From: Thiotrichaceae bacterium
GTDB lineage: Bacteria; Pseudomonadota; Gammaproteobacteria; Thiotrichales; Thiotrichaceae
Reading direction: 5' to 3'
DNA: 64,000 nt
Assembly (NCBI GenBank): GCA_026991755.1
Contig: JALXAX010000070.1
Coordinates: 1-64,000, forward strand
A program made the translations under genes and the position numbers. Shown here piece after piece: positions 36,751 to 47,887 of the stretch. The notes under the pieces were generated by a model. That model was not told where the DNA came from and searched no databases. It saw nothing but the letters and a program-made list of their open reading frames with translations. Positions within the stretch are counted from its first letter, which is position 1; every line of letters begins with the position of its first letter.

Positions 36751-37821
36751 CTATTTCAAGCCACAAAAGCCTTTAGAAATAGCATACTCAGCAAGCTTCT
36801 TATGCCCTGCCCGAGTAGGATGGTTCCAATCTATACGGTCACCACGGTTATAGACAAAGTATTCACCCAACCCATTATCTATTTTACTTTTCTCAGGGTT
36901 TGCAGGGTCTACAAACGCATTATACCCATCCAATACTTCATATTTATCCGTATCAAGATAAGACATGATAAGTTTTTGTGCACTTCCCGAAGTAAAGCCC
37001 TCCGCCCAGTGGAAACCCAGAGACTTATATTTTGCTGCTGCCTCATCTGAAATCTGCATTTCGTAAGGCAGAATAATGATACAAAACTTTTTCCCTTCAC
37101 TGGCTAGCCTATCGGAAAATGCATTGGTGCGTTTGGCGGTACCTTCGAAAATATCTTTATACTTTTTGGGGTATAGTTCGTAGGACTCATGCCCACCATC
37201 ATCCAAACCATGCTTCATTAAAACGGTTTGTATCGTCGTTCTTAAATAATTATACAGATAGGATTTATCACGGAAGTAATCAATAGAGCCTTTCACTATC
37301 AACTTAATCTTACTCAGGAAAGTAGTATTTTCATCACCGTGCTCAAAATCAATAAAGGGCAGGATGTCGTTGAGGTTCATTAGGTAAATAATAGTATTAA
37401 AATCATATTTTTCTAATAGCTGATCAATTAAATCGACATCATGTATACCAAAGCCTACTTGACCCATCGTCATATGTTGATAGTTAGGGTATTGCTTTTC
37501 TAAAATATCAGAAAAACGATAGCCATAACCCGCACCAATCCCATAGTTGACGGAATCACCTAAGTAACCCACTCTTGGTCTAGGATCATTTAGGTCAAAT
37601 TCAGAATCAGGATTACCATCAGAGTTGATGGGTATTTCGCCAAAGGGGTATTTTAGAATTCCCTTGTCTCTAGAAGCGGCATAGTATCCAATATCATATT
37701 TAATACTTGCTCGTAAATAGACCTCACCTATCACTCCTACAAGTGCAAAGATAAGTAGCCATATAATTATTAGCGTTTTTCCAGGATGTCTCTCAAAAAA
37801 ACTGGCAGATTTCTGATTCAT
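36751..37821 (-). CDS. SGNH/GDSL-type hydrolase, membrane-anchored
   Basis: 356 residues with an N-terminal anchor (LIIIWLLIFALVGVIGEV). The catalytic Ser90 block is VGYLGDSVNYGIG; the oxyanion Gly and Asn lie in GQVGFGIHD and YLMNLNDILPF; the Asp-His pair is in DWNHPTRAGHKKLAEYA near the C-terminus. Such proteins hydrolyse esters, often acetyl groups on polysaccharides. The substrate is unknown and no polysaccharide genes are next to it. Confidence 0.82.
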   Translation of the reverse strand: MNQKSASFFERHPGKTLIIIWLLIFALVGVIGEVYLRASIKYDIGYYAASRDKGILKYPFGEIPINSDGNPDSEFDLNDPRPRVGYLGDSVNYGIGAGYGYRFSDILEKQYPNYQHMTMGQVGFGIHDVDLIDQLLEKYDFNTIIYLMNLNDILPFIDFEHGDENTTFLSKIKLIVKGSIDYFRDKSYLYNYLRTTIQTVLMKHGLDDGGHESYELYPKKYKDIFEGTAKRTNAFSDRLASEGKKFCIIILPYEMQISDEAAAKYKSLGFHWAEGFTSGSAQKLIMSYLDTDKYEVLDGYNAFVDPANPEKSKIDNGLGEYFVYNRGDRIDWNHPTRAGHKKLAEYAISKGFCGLK

Positions 37822-37905
37822 TTTTGACCCTCTTAATCAATCAGCAAGATTCTATAATAACTAGTTTATATAGTTATTATAGAATATATAAAGGGTCTAT
37901 TTTGC

Positions 37906-39105
37906 CTAACCAAACCTATTATCAACTCTTGGTTTAAGCAACATGGGGAAATAAGTAAAGCTAAAGAGGCCAAAGCCAATAACCCAAAAAAGCTGAGATA
38001 GGCCGATCCACCAACTCTGTAACGCTGGGAATATTGCGGGAAATATAACTCGTAGAACTGCTGCCAAAATTAATAAAATAAAGATTTTAGATAAGATGGC
38101 TGGAGGATCAAACACACTTCTTCCCGTATGCCCAAGTGCTACTCGACTCATCATACCCGCTGTTATAATGCCGATACCACCAGCAGCGAACGCATGAAGC
38201 GATATCCATGGTGATAATGTTACAATGGCAGAAAGTGCTTTGAGTCCAAAGCCCAATACAATAAAGCTGTAGCCGATATACAAAACCCACAACAGTGGTT
38301 TTTTCCAAATACCTTTCGTGTACCAGCCCCATAATCGAATGCCATGTAGAATAAAGAGAATGGTAGCAAGTGATTGGCTTAAAACGGCTTGACTAAAAAA
38401 TACTTCAACAACGACAAAAACTAAAAATATGAATAAGCTACTGATATCTAGCCATTTCCAGTTTTTGATTTCAGCGTCTTCATCGACTCCTTTTTCAATG
38501 AAAAAAGGAATGACTCGTCGTCCCATTAACATAATCAAAGAAACGATCAAATAGAGACCACTATATAAGCCCCAATGGATAGCAACGGGAGGTAGTATTT
38601 CTAACAAACCTAAATAAAAGAGTGCATTACTTAGTAACATCAAACCTATTTTCAGTACGATAGGAAAATGTTTCCATTGTTTGGTTTTAATTATAGGGTG
38701 AAAAACAGCCATAGTGAGGGCTAACATAAATAAAATATCAACGATGGCAACCCAGACGAGTATTGAATCTGAGCCTACAAAAGGCAGGATGCGGGCGGTT
38801 ATCCAGAGTAATGATAATCCCATTAAACCCTTGCCATGCAATGTTTGAATATTTGTCCAATTCTTAATAGCGGTGAGTAAAAAGCCACTAATGACGGCAA
38901 TACTAAACCCAAAAACCATCTCATGAGCATGCCATGTCATAGGGGCTAATTGTGCAGGTAAAATATTTAAATCTAGCAAGTAAATAGCCATCCAGATCAA
39001 CATGGCGATAGCACCATAGGTACCCGCAAGTAAGAAAAAGGGTCTAAAACCTAGATTAAAGAGAGCAAAAGGTTTGATTTTTTTAGGGTCTTCGATATTT
39101 AACAT
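37906..39105 (-). CDS. NnrS family membrane protein
   Basis: 399 residues, about 12 membrane helices. The opening FALFNLGFRPFFLLAGTYGA and MTWHAHEMVFGFSIAVISGF, with later SRVALGHTGR, are NnrS hallmarks; conserved histidines in these segments bind heme and copper in the Rhodobacter protein. NnrS proteins relieve nitric-oxide and iron stress. No denitrification genes are nearby. A fragment of the GTTGGAGTA repeat precedes it at 39119-39140. Confidence 0.88.
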   Translation of the reverse strand: MLNIEDPKKIKPFALFNLGFRPFFLLAGTYGAIAMLIWMAIYLLDLNILPAQLAPMTWHAHEMVFGFSIAVISGFLLTAIKNWTNIQTLHGKGLMGLSLLWITARILPFVGSDSILVWVAIVDILFMLALTMAVFHPIIKTKQWKHFPIVLKIGLMLLSNALFYLGLLEILPPVAIHWGLYSGLYLIVSLIMLMGRRVIPFFIEKGVDEDAEIKNWKWLDISSLFIFLVFVVVEVFFSQAVLSQSLATILFILHGIRLWGWYTKGIWKKPLLWVLYIGYSFIVLGFGLKALSAIVTLSPWISLHAFAAGGIGIITAGMMSRVALGHTGRSVFDPPAILSKIFILLILAAVLRVIFPAIFPALQSWWIGLSQLFWVIGFGLFSFTYFPMLLKPRVDNRFG

Positions 39106-39297
39106 TATTCTGTATTACCTAGTATCAATAGACAAGGATAAGTATTTTTACTCTTTTAATAGAGTATGACCTTGATATTAAACAATCATAGTAGTTGTAT
39201 GGGGCACTTCTTACAAATTCCCTTTTTAAACCTAAATCCCTCAGTGACGTAGCCGGTATGGAGTTTACGGAATACGGGCTACTATACTAGTACTCCA

Positions 39298-39342
39298 ATC
39301 AAACCTAACTTGTTGGAGTACTAGTATCAATAGACAGGGAGG
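39298..39342. repeat. Dispersed GTTGGAGTA repeat, copy 2
   Basis: ATCAAACCTAACTTGTTGGA then GTACTAGTATCAATAGACAG. In this copy TACTCCAA just upstream (39291-39298) pairs with TTGGAGTA to make a hairpin. The 254 bp between the NnrS and EamA genes carry this copy and a 3' fragment but no gene. Confidence 0.6.
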
Positions 39343-39359
39343 ATAGAACTAGGGTAGAG

Positions 39360-40292
39360 CTACCTCCTTAAAAGACTCACACCTAATAGAACTAGTAATA
39401 ATCCGCTTATTTGAGGCCAACCGAAATCTTCACCCAGTAGATATACGGCTAATACGATAGTAACAACAGGCCCAAGTGTTCCCATAATGCTAGTACGCGT
39501 TGCACCAATACGGTTGATGGCCTCGCTAGTAAAAAAGCTTGGAATTAAAGTACTAAAAATAGCTAGCAAAATGGATAACCCCCATAGCTTGGGAGATACA
39601 TCCAAGTCATTTAACTCATGGGTAGCAAAAAACTGGATTAGAATAAAAATGAGAGATGACGACATTGCAAGGCTAGTAAAAATCAAGCTACCAAAGCGAG
39701 AAATAAAAGCCTTACTAAAGATGACATAAACAGCAAAGCTAAGTGCTGCAACGGCAACTAGTAGCGTTCCAAGCATGACTTTCCCTTCAGCAGCTGAAGC
39801 CATATCGTGTGATTCATTAAAAAATAAAAAACTAACGCCGATATAACTAACCACTAAAGAAGCCATGATAGGGAGGGTGATCTTTTCACGAAAGAACAAC
39901 CAACTGAGTAAAGCAACCATGATGGGGTAGGTGAAAAGTGTTAACCGCTCTAGCTGTGCAGAGACATAACTCAGCCCTTCAAAGTCCAAATAAGAGGCAA
40001 GGTAGTAACCTAAAAAGCCCAATCCTAAAATATAAAGAGTATCTTGTTGTGTAATTAATGCGGCCTTCTCTGGACGAGTCTTGATGGCGTACACCAGAAC
40101 GATCACATAAAACGGAAAAGCGATGAGCATTCTCAAAGTAAGCAATGTTGTAGCATCAATACCTTCGTGAAAAGCAAGTTTGATAAAAATAGATTTCAAT
40201 GAAAATAAGGCCGTCCCTGCGATAGCAAAGAAGATACCTAATCGAAAGTTTTTTTTATCAGAGCTTGTTGTAGATGTTGTGGAAGTTGCCAT
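39360..40292 (-). CDS. EamA-family DMT transporter
   Basis: 310 residues with ten predicted helices in two EamA repeats (first about 20-150, second about 165-305). IAGTALFSLKSIFIKLAFHE opens the first repeat, and ESHDMASAAEGKV separates the two. The drug/metabolite transporter superfamily exports amino acids and other metabolites; the substrate cannot be told from sequence. A structured leader with a terminator-like stem lies directly upstream (40319-40435). Confidence 0.88.
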   Translation of the reverse strand: MATSTTSTTSSDKKNFRLGIFFAIAGTALFSLKSIFIKLAFHEGIDATTLLTLRMLIAFPFYVIVLVYAIKTRPEKAALITQQDTLYILGLGFLGYYLASYLDFEGLSYVSAQLERLTLFTYPIMVALLSWLFFREKITLPIMASLVVSYIGVSFLFFNESHDMASAAEGKVMLGTLLVAVAALSFAVYVIFSKAFISRFGSLIFTSLAMSSSLIFILIQFFATHELNDLDVSPKLWGLSILLAIFSTLIPSFFTSEAINRIGATRTSIMGTLGPVVTIVLAVYLLGEDFGWPQISGLLLVLLGVSLLRR

Positions 40293-40318
40293 GATGATTG
40301 ATCCCAGAGAAAAATAAT

Positions 40319-40352
40319 GCGGGAATCATTAAATGCTGAGGGAGATTCCCGC
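40319..40352 (-). promoter_or_regulatory. Terminator-like stem in the EamA leader
   Basis: On the minus strand GCGGGAATC pairs with GATTCCCGC (9 bp, 16-nt loop), followed by ATTATTTTT, 27 nt before the gene start. GGCTGC, overlapping its 5' arm, can instead pair with GCAGCC upstream (40397-40402), and that segment can also pair with TGGCTG further up (40418-40423). Mutually exclusive pairings are typical of attenuation. Confidence 0.5.
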
Positions 40353-40366
40353 AGCCTTGAGAGAAG

Positions 40367-40435
40367 TTAAGCGTTTACAGAGTACAGAAAACCCTTGGCT
40401 GCGTGTGATTGAATAATCAGCCAGAGTTTGAGCAT
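40367..40435 (-). CDS. Possible 22-codon leader peptide
   Basis: An ATG-to-TAA frame starting MLKLWLII and ending YSVNA lies immediately before the terminator-like stem of the EamA gene. Stem partner sequences fall inside it. There is no strong ribosome-binding site before the ATG, so translation is uncertain. If real, it could sense translation rate for an amino acid exporter. Confidence 0.3.
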   Translation of the reverse strand: MLKLWLIIQSHAAKGFLYSVNA

Positions 40436-40718
40436 GTGAAGTGGGGTTGTGATAAACATGACTCCGATCTTAACAGGTATTAGCTATATCAAATAAACAT
40501 TTCGTATAAAGGTTTCATAATCCACGAATACATGTTCAGTCTCTTTAGCTTGTCACTCGCACAAGCTAAAGCTTGGACTCCAATCTGTTATTTTCTGCTA
40601 AACCACTTTCCTGCTTTTAAAAATTTCCAATCAATCTATAAATCCTCAAAAATAGAAACAGTTCTTGTCTTCTCAAGCGACATCACACGAAGCAAATCAT
40701 ATTTTCTCTTTTAATAAA
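40436..40718. other. Intergenic stretch without a convincing gene
   Basis: Lies between the EamA leader and the Uma2 remnant. A 60-codon plus-strand frame (40532-40714) has no ribosome-binding site and no family resemblance. It presumably holds the minus-strand promoter of the EamA gene. Nothing else was seen. Confidence 0.5.
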
Positions 40719-41081
40719 TCATTCCCTATTCCTCGCTAGGATGAATAATCCAATCAGGCGCACCACGACAGCCTTTTTATCCAATTTAGAAAGATCGAAA
40801 ACTACCAGTAAATCAGGTTGCACTACTGTATCAATTTGATCATCTGCCTCATCTTGTTGCGGCAAACGCACATCAAAGGGCGCGACATACCATTTACATG
40901 ATTTTCCTTGTAAATAATTTCTTATTTGCCCTCCTAACTCACCAACAATTTCTTGATGAATGCGTAACGGTGCATTCATAGCATAAGCTATACCCTCAAT
41001 TAACTCCCATCGTTCGCTTTCCGACCAATTACAATAATCAGCGTAGTAGAAATGATCTTTTAATTGTTCTGCTGTGGTCAT
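40719..41081 (-). pseudogene. Uma2/DUF820 family protein, frameshifted and truncated
   Basis: The first 107 residues are good Uma2 sequence (ERWELIEGIAYAMNAP, IVGELGGQIRNYL, APFDVRLP, DTVVQPDLLVVFD, SKLDKK), a restriction-endonuclease-like fold. At the GATAAAAAGG run the frame slips: the family continuation GCRGAPDWII is found one base over, and then a stop follows. The rest of the catalytic core is missing. Both a one-base indel and a 3' deletion are therefore likely. Confidence 0.75.
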
Positions 41082-41154
41082 ATTTTACCTCCCAAATATT
41101 CCTGCTTTGTAATATATAATTTTAACTTATTTTCTCTCTTTATATTTTATTTCC

Positions 41155-41183
41155 TTGGAGTAGCCTTAACATAGCTATAGAAT
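41155..41183 (+). promoter_or_regulatory. Candidate thi operon promoter
   Basis: TTGGAG (41155-41160) and TAGAAT (41178-41183) with 17 bp between, about 50 bp before the riboswitch. Boxes are near but not at consensus. Confidence 0.5.
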
Positions 41184-41235
41184 CCAGCGAGTAACTTGTT
41201 TGCTAATTGAGCAACAATACTTTTCAAAATTTGCT

Positions 41236-41339
41236 AATCTCTCTCCACTTGTCGGGGAGTCTGCCTTTTTGGGCGGACTGAGAATTATACCCGTTGAACC
41301 TGATACGGTTGATGCCGTCGTAGGGAACAAGCCGAGATT
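41236..41339 (+). ncRNA. TPP riboswitch (thi box)
   Basis: P1 stem AATCTC/GAGATT encloses GGGGAGTC, a short P3 stem, the core GGACTGAGAATTATACCCG, then TTGAACCTGATACGGTTGATG and CGTAGGGAACA. These are the standard CUGAGA and ACCUGAU/CGUAGGGAA elements of thiamine-pyrophosphate sensors. It lies 115 nt before thiC and should turn the operon off when TPP is high. No U-rich terminator is seen between it and thiC, so control of translation initiation is more likely than termination. Confidence 0.93.
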
Positions 41340-41387
41340 GTTTGTCATCATAGCTATTCTTTCTATTAATCTGCTTAATAATATTGA

Positions 41388-43349
<1,962 letters not shown>

Positions 43350-43351
43350 AA

Positions 43352-44419
43352 ATGAAAATTGCTATCATAGGAATGGGATTAGTCGGGCGTATATTGGCTT
43401 GGCGACTGCATGAGTCAGATCGAACGATTCATATCAGCCTATTTGATCAGCAAGATCGTGATTATTATGGCACAGGTTTAATTGCCGCTGCCATGGTTGC
43501 ACCGTATACCGAAGTGCCAAATACTGAGCCTATTGTGCAACGTTTAGGGCAATATTCTTTTCAGCGATGGAAAGAATGGTTGCCCGAACTTTCCACACAA
43601 ACGCAACAAGACATTGGCTATCTACAAAATGGCACCATTGTGGTGGCACATCCTCAAGATCAAAGCGATTGGCAACGCTTTCAAATCAAAGCACAAAGAC
43701 ATATTGACAATGAAAAGTGGCAAACACTTAATCAGACGCAATTAAAGCATCTTGAACCTGAACTGGCACAGACTTTCTCACAGGGTTTATATTTTCCCAA
43801 TGAGGGTGTAGTGGATAATCAAGCACTCTACCCCGCCCTAAATCACTATTTTGAACAGGCTGAAACCATTAGCTTGTATGAAAATACTCGCATTGATAAT
43901 TTAGACTCAATCAGCGCTGATTACGATAAAGTGTTTGATTGTCGTGGCAATGGTGCAAGCCATAATCTTAATAACTTCCGCTCAGTACGTGGTGAAGTAG
44001 CACGGGTTATTGCACCTGAAGTTAAATTTAGCCGCGCAATACGTTTATTGCATCCACGTTTTCCTTTGTATATTGCACCGCGTAAAAACGATGAATATAT
44101 TATTGGCGCAACCCAGATTGAAAGTGATGTCGATACCCCCGTCACTATTCGCTCAGGTCTTGAATTATTATCTGCTTTATATAGCCTACATCAAGGTTTT
44201 GGCGAAGCTCAAATAGTAGAATTTCTAGTCGGTTTACGCCCTAGCTTTTCTGATAATTTACCAAAAATTGAATGGGGTGAAAAAATCATTCGTATCAATG
44301 GACTGTATCGGCATGGCTATCTTTTTGCGCCTATATTAATTGATGATGTTCTTAATAAAATAATGGGGAATGAAACGGGAATCCATTTTCCGCAATTTAT
44401 TGTCAATAATGAAAGTTAG
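43352..44419 (+). CDS. thiO: Glycine oxidase ThiO (FAD-dependent)
   Basis: 355 residues of the DAO family. The N-terminal FAD motif IAIIGMGLVGRILAWRL is followed by GLIAAAMVAPYTEVPN and, near the end, EFLVGLRPSFSDNLPKIEW with RINGLYRHGYLFAPILID. ThiO oxidises glycine to the imine used for the thiazole ring, so this is the aerobic route in place of ThiH. Two bases after thiC, and it overlaps thiS. Confidence 0.9.
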   Translation: MKIAIIGMGLVGRILAWRLHESDRTIHISLFDQQDRDYYGTGLIAAAMVAPYTEVPNTEPIVQRLGQYSFQRWKEWLPELSTQTQQDIGYLQNGTIVVAHPQDQSDWQRFQIKAQRHIDNEKWQTLNQTQLKHLEPELAQTFSQGLYFPNEGVVDNQALYPALNHYFEQAETISLYENTRIDNLDSISADYDKVFDCRGNGASHNLNNFRSVRGEVARVIAPEVKFSRAIRLLHPRFPLYIAPRKNDEYIIGATQIESDVDTPVTIRSGLELLSALYSLHQGFGEAQIVEFLVGLRPSFSDNLPKIEWGEKIIRINGLYRHGYLFAPILIDDVLNKIMGNETGIHFPQFIVNNES

Positions 44420-44612
44420 TATTAATAATTCAATAAAAGAGCTAGATAATCCTATTAGCGTTCTTAAGGCATTAGAGAGTTTAGGCTACAAAAACACCAC
44501 CATGCTAGGTGTTGCTGTGAATCAAGTTTTTATCCCTAAAGATCAATGGGTTAATACCTATTTGCAGGAAAACGATCAAGTCGATATTCTCAACCCCATC
44601 AGTGGAGGCTAA
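44409..44612 (+). CDS. thiS: Sulfur carrier protein ThiS
   Basis: 67 residues, ubiquitin-like. The C-terminus DILNPISGG carries the required Gly-Gly that is adenylated and thiocarboxylated. The start is the ATG inside the end of thiO (11-bp overlap); the frame is open 13 codons further up. ThiF, which activates it, is not in the window. Confidence 0.93.
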   Translation: MKVSINNSIKELDNPISVLKALESLGYKNTTMLGVAVNQVFIPKDQWVNTYLQENDQVDILNPISGG

Positions 44613-44614
44613 AG

Positions 44615-45430
44615 ATGCAATCGCCCACATCAACTAATAACTCAAGCGAGACATGGAATGTCTATGGCATCGAGCTTCAAAGTCGTTTTTTTATTGGCTC
44701 TGCGCTCTATCCATCGCCTCATATTATGCAACAGGCGATTAAAGCCTCAAAAGCGGAGGTCATTACACTTTCATTACGCCGTCAATCGCCTGATCAGAAA
44801 GGGGGAGAGAAATTTTGGGATTATATAAAAGACCTTGGTTGTCATCTTCTACCCAATACCGCAGGCTGTCATAGTCCGCAAGAGGCGATTACAATCGCAC
44901 AGATGTCGCGTGAGATTTTTCAAACCGATTGGATAAAACTTGAAGTCATTGGCGATGATTATAATCTCCAACCTGACCCTTTTGGTTTACTAGAAGCCAC
45001 AGAAGCCTTAATAAAAGACGGTTTTAAAGTCTTTCCTTATAGCACCGATGATTTGGTCTTATGCCAACGCTTGCAAGACCTTGGCTGTGAAGTGATTATG
45101 CCGTGGGGATCACCAATTGGCACAGGCAAGGGCTTAATGAATCCTTATGCACTGACAACAATCCGTGAGCGTTTGCCTGATGTTAATCTATTAGTTGATG
45201 CGGGCATTGGCAAGCCTTCCGATGCTTGTCAAGCAATGGAATTGGGTTTTGATGGCATCTTATTAAATACCGCTGTGGCGGAAGCCGTTGACCCCGTGAT
45301 AATGGCAAATGCCTTTGCCAATGCAATTAATGCAGGTCGTGCAGCTTATAAAAGCGGTATTATGCCCCCTCGACAAACGGCTAAACCTAGTACCCCAACC
45401 GTTGGCACACCTTTTTGGCATCAACAATGA
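44615..45430 (+). CDS. thiG: Thiazole synthase
   Basis: 271 residues, TIM barrel. Forms the thiazole phosphate from DXP, dehydroglycine and ThiS-thiocarboxylate. The Schiff-base lysine is in [10 protein letters not shown], and phosphate-binding loops are in [12 protein letters not shown] and [18 protein letters not shown]. It starts 2 bp after thiS; its stop overlaps the thiDE start as ATGA. Confidence 0.96.
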   Translation: MQSPTSTNNSSETWNVYGIELQSRFFIGSALYPSPHIMQQAIKASKAEVITLSLRRQSPDQKGGEKFWDYIKDLGCHLLPNTAGCHSPQEAITIAQMSREIFQTDWIKLEVIGDDYNLQPDPFGLLEATEALIKDGFKVFPYSTDDLVLCQRLQDLGCEVIMPWGSPIGTGKGLMNPYALTTIRERLPDVNLLVDAGIGKPSDACQAMELGFDGILLNTAVAEAVDPVIMANAFANAINAGRAAYKSGIMPPRQTAKPSTPTVGTPFWHQQ

Positions 45431-46977
45431 GTATTTTATTAATCGGTGGAACTGACCCAAGTGGCGCAGGCTTACAAACCGATTGGCAAGTAAGCCATTA
45501 TCTGCAAGTTCAAGCAAACACTGTCGTAACAGCCGTTACCTCACAAAATGCAAATGCTGTCTTTGATCAGGGTATTGTTTCCTATCAGCAATTAAAATCA
45601 CAATTAGACGCGCTGCAATCACTTTCTTTTTCTGCGATTAAAATTGGCATGTTGGGTAATGAGCAAACCATTAAAGCCATTATTGAGTTTTTAAAAAAAC
45701 AATCCTCTGAAACGGCTGTAATTCTTGATCCTGTATTAGCCAGTAGCTCAGGGGGAGAATTACTTTCTTCTCAAGGTATTCAAGCCTTATTAAAGGATCT
45801 ACTTCCTTTTGTCACCCTGATTACCCCTAATATTGATGAATTAGTTCTCTTAACAGAAACGACTTGTCAAAATTACCCTGATATTGAAACAGGCGCACAA
45901 AAACTACTAGATTTAGGTGCGGATGCAGTATTGGTTAAAGGTGGACACTTTAAAGCAAACGAATTATCAGAGGGTATTAACGTCTGTCCCAATAAAAATA
46001 GCACTGATTTTTTTCTTAGTGCAAAAGAGCAGTTTTATTTACAGGGAGAACGCTGGAAAAATCGCAATAATGTACGCGGAACAGGTTGCGCCCTCGCTTC
46101 CTCTATCGCTTGTTTACTTAGTCAATCCTATGCACTTAATGATGCAGTTGTGGTTTCAAAAGCCCTTATTAGTGCCGCTATTCACAAGGCTGTCTTTCAT
46201 TTTGGACAATATAAACTTTCTTTTAGCCCACCTAAAAATAAGAATTTATTCCCATTAAAGGATTTACCTAAAGTCTATAAAAAATCAGATCAACTCCATT
46301 ATCAATACCATTTTAAACGTTGCGATACGCTATCACTTGGTATTTATCCTGTGGTTGATTCGGTGCAATGGCTGAAAAAATTAATTCCGCTGGGAATAAG
46401 CACGCTTCAGTTACGCATTAAAGACAAACAACAACAAGCGGTTGAAAGCGATATTATTGATGCTATTAACTATGCAAAACAATATAAAGTGCGCCTTTTT
46501 ATCAATGATTACTGGCAACTCGCGCTTAAACACAAAGCCTATGGCATTCATCTAGGACAAGAAGATTTAGATCGCTTATCTAATGCCGATTTAAACGCCA
46601 TTGCAAAAGCAGGCTGTCATCTAGGTATTTCAACCCATAGCTATACCGAAGTTGCTAGGGCACATGCGATTAAACCGAGTTATTTAGCCTTAGGCCCTAT
46701 TTTTGCAACTACCAGTAAAGTCATGCCTTGGATTCCACAAGGCGTTAAAGCAGTGGAAAATTGGGTCGATTTATTTGGTAACCATTACCCTTTAGTAGCG
46801 ATTGGAGGTATTAATTTAGAACGAGCGAAAGCCCTGCAACAAACGGGCATTGGATCAGTGGCAATGATTTCTGAGATTACCCAAGCTGAAAATTACACTC
46901 AAACAACACAGGCATTAATGGATATTTTTAAAAAAGAAAAAACTGAGAGGTTCAATAATCTACTGGATTTGGCATGA
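45427..46977 (+). CDS. thiDE: Fused HMP-P kinase / thiamine-phosphate synthase
   Basis: 516 residues made of two enzymes. ThiD (about 1-255; [31 protein letters not shown]-like segment, [14 protein letters not shown]) phosphorylates HMP-P. ThiE (about 305-505; [61 protein letters not shown]) joins HMP-PP to the thiazole phosphate. A 45-residue linker connects them. ThiD-ThiE fusions are known in several lineages. The start is set by the ATGA overlap with thiG. Last gene of the operon. Confidence 0.94.
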   Translation: MSILLIGGTDPSGAGLQTDWQVSHYLQVQANTVVTAVTSQNANAVFDQGIVSYQQLKSQLDALQSLSFSAIKIGMLGNEQTIKAIIEFLKKQSSETAVILDPVLASSSGGELLSSQGIQALLKDLLPFVTLITPNIDELVLLTETTCQNYPDIETGAQKLLDLGADAVLVKGGHFKANELSEGINVCPNKNSTDFFLSAKEQFYLQGERWKNRNNVRGTGCALASSIACLLSQSYALNDAVVVSKALISAAIHKAVFHFGQYKLSFSPPKNKNLFPLKDLPKVYKKSDQLHYQYHFKRCDTLSLGIYPVVDSVQWLKKLIPLGISTLQLRIKDKQQQAVESDIIDAINYAKQYKVRLFINDYWQLALKHKAYGIHLGQEDLDRLSNADLNAIAKAGCHLGISTHSYTEVARAHAIKPSYLALGPIFATTSKVMPWIPQGVKAVENWVDLFGNHYPLVAIGGINLERAKALQQTGIGSVAMISEITQAENYTQTTQALMDIFKKEKTERFNNLLDLA

Positions 46978-47153
46978 TTATATTTAGGTACTAAGGAAGT
47001 TCCCAGTAATTTAATTAATTGAAACATCCTAATTCGGAGTTTTTTAAGTATAAGAGGTTCTTAAGGTTTTCAAACTATCGTGGTTAATGTACGGACATCA
47101 AAAAACCTATACACTACCAACCCTACTAAGTAGCCATTTAAGAACCCTGTCTG

Positions 47154-47876
47154 ATGAGAAACTATATAAACGCAGTTAACGTACTCATAGCTATTAATGC
47201 TTTTATCTATTTTGCGAGTCAATCAGCTGGCGGGCAGATACTTAATAGCCTTGCGCTTTACTTTCCCAAGAATGAGAATTTTGGCATATGGCAACTTTTC
47301 ACCCATATGTTTATGCACGGTGGAGTAGCTCACCTGCTTTTCAATATGTTTGCATTGTGGATGTTTGGCACTCAACTAGAACGGATATGGGGAAGTAGGC
47401 GTTTCTTAATCTTCTATTTCTTGTCGGGGGTTGGTGCCGCCATTTTCTATACCACCATTAACTATGTTCAGTTTGAGCGTATTTTTAATGAGCTAGTATC
47501 TTTGGGGATTACACCTGCTGAGTTGCAATCTTCACTTAGTGAAAGTAAATACTTTCCATCCATAGAAAACTCTGAAAAATTACTGCGCATCTTCCAAACA
47601 CCCATGGTCGGAGCATCAGGTGCCATTTATGGTGTGTTGGTTGCCTTTGGTGTGATGTTTCCTAATACTAAACTGGCGTTGATCTTCTTCCCTGTCCCCG
47701 TTGCAGCAAAATATTTTATCCCAGCATTACTCACCTTAGATCTCTTCGCGGGTGTGACAGGCTTCTCTATATTCGGTGGCTCTGTTGCTCACTTTGCACA
47801 CATAGGAGGTGCCATCATTGGCTTCTTATTGATGATGTATTGGCGTAACACCCTATTGCGTAACGACAACTTTTAA
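47154..47876 (+). CDS. Rhomboid-family intramembrane serine protease
   Basis: 240 residues with about six membrane segments. The catalytic Ser155 is in MVGASGAIYGVL and His216 in HFAHIGGAIIG, with the upstream HMFMHGGVAHLLFNMFALW oxyanion/structural loop. A roughly 45-residue insertion lies between the third segment and the GASG helix (NYVQFERIFNEL to LLRIFQTP). Substrate unknown. It is 11 bp from dbpA and may be co-transcribed. Confidence 0.9.
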   Translation: MRNYINAVNVLIAINAFIYFASQSAGGQILNSLALYFPKNENFGIWQLFTHMFMHGGVAHLLFNMFALWMFGTQLERIWGSRRFLIFYFLSGVGAAIFYTTINYVQFERIFNELVSLGITPAELQSSLSESKYFPSIENSEKLLRIFQTPMVGASGAIYGVLVAFGVMFPNTKLALIFFPVPVAAKYFIPALLTLDLFAGVTGFSIFGGSVAHFAHIGGAIIGFLLMMYWRNTLLRNDNF

Positions 47877-47887
47877 GAGCTACCTCC

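Noticed and set aside
40532-40714. 60-codon plus-strand frame
   Set aside because: No ribosome-binding site, no recognisable sequence, and it overlaps the probable promoter region of the EamA gene.
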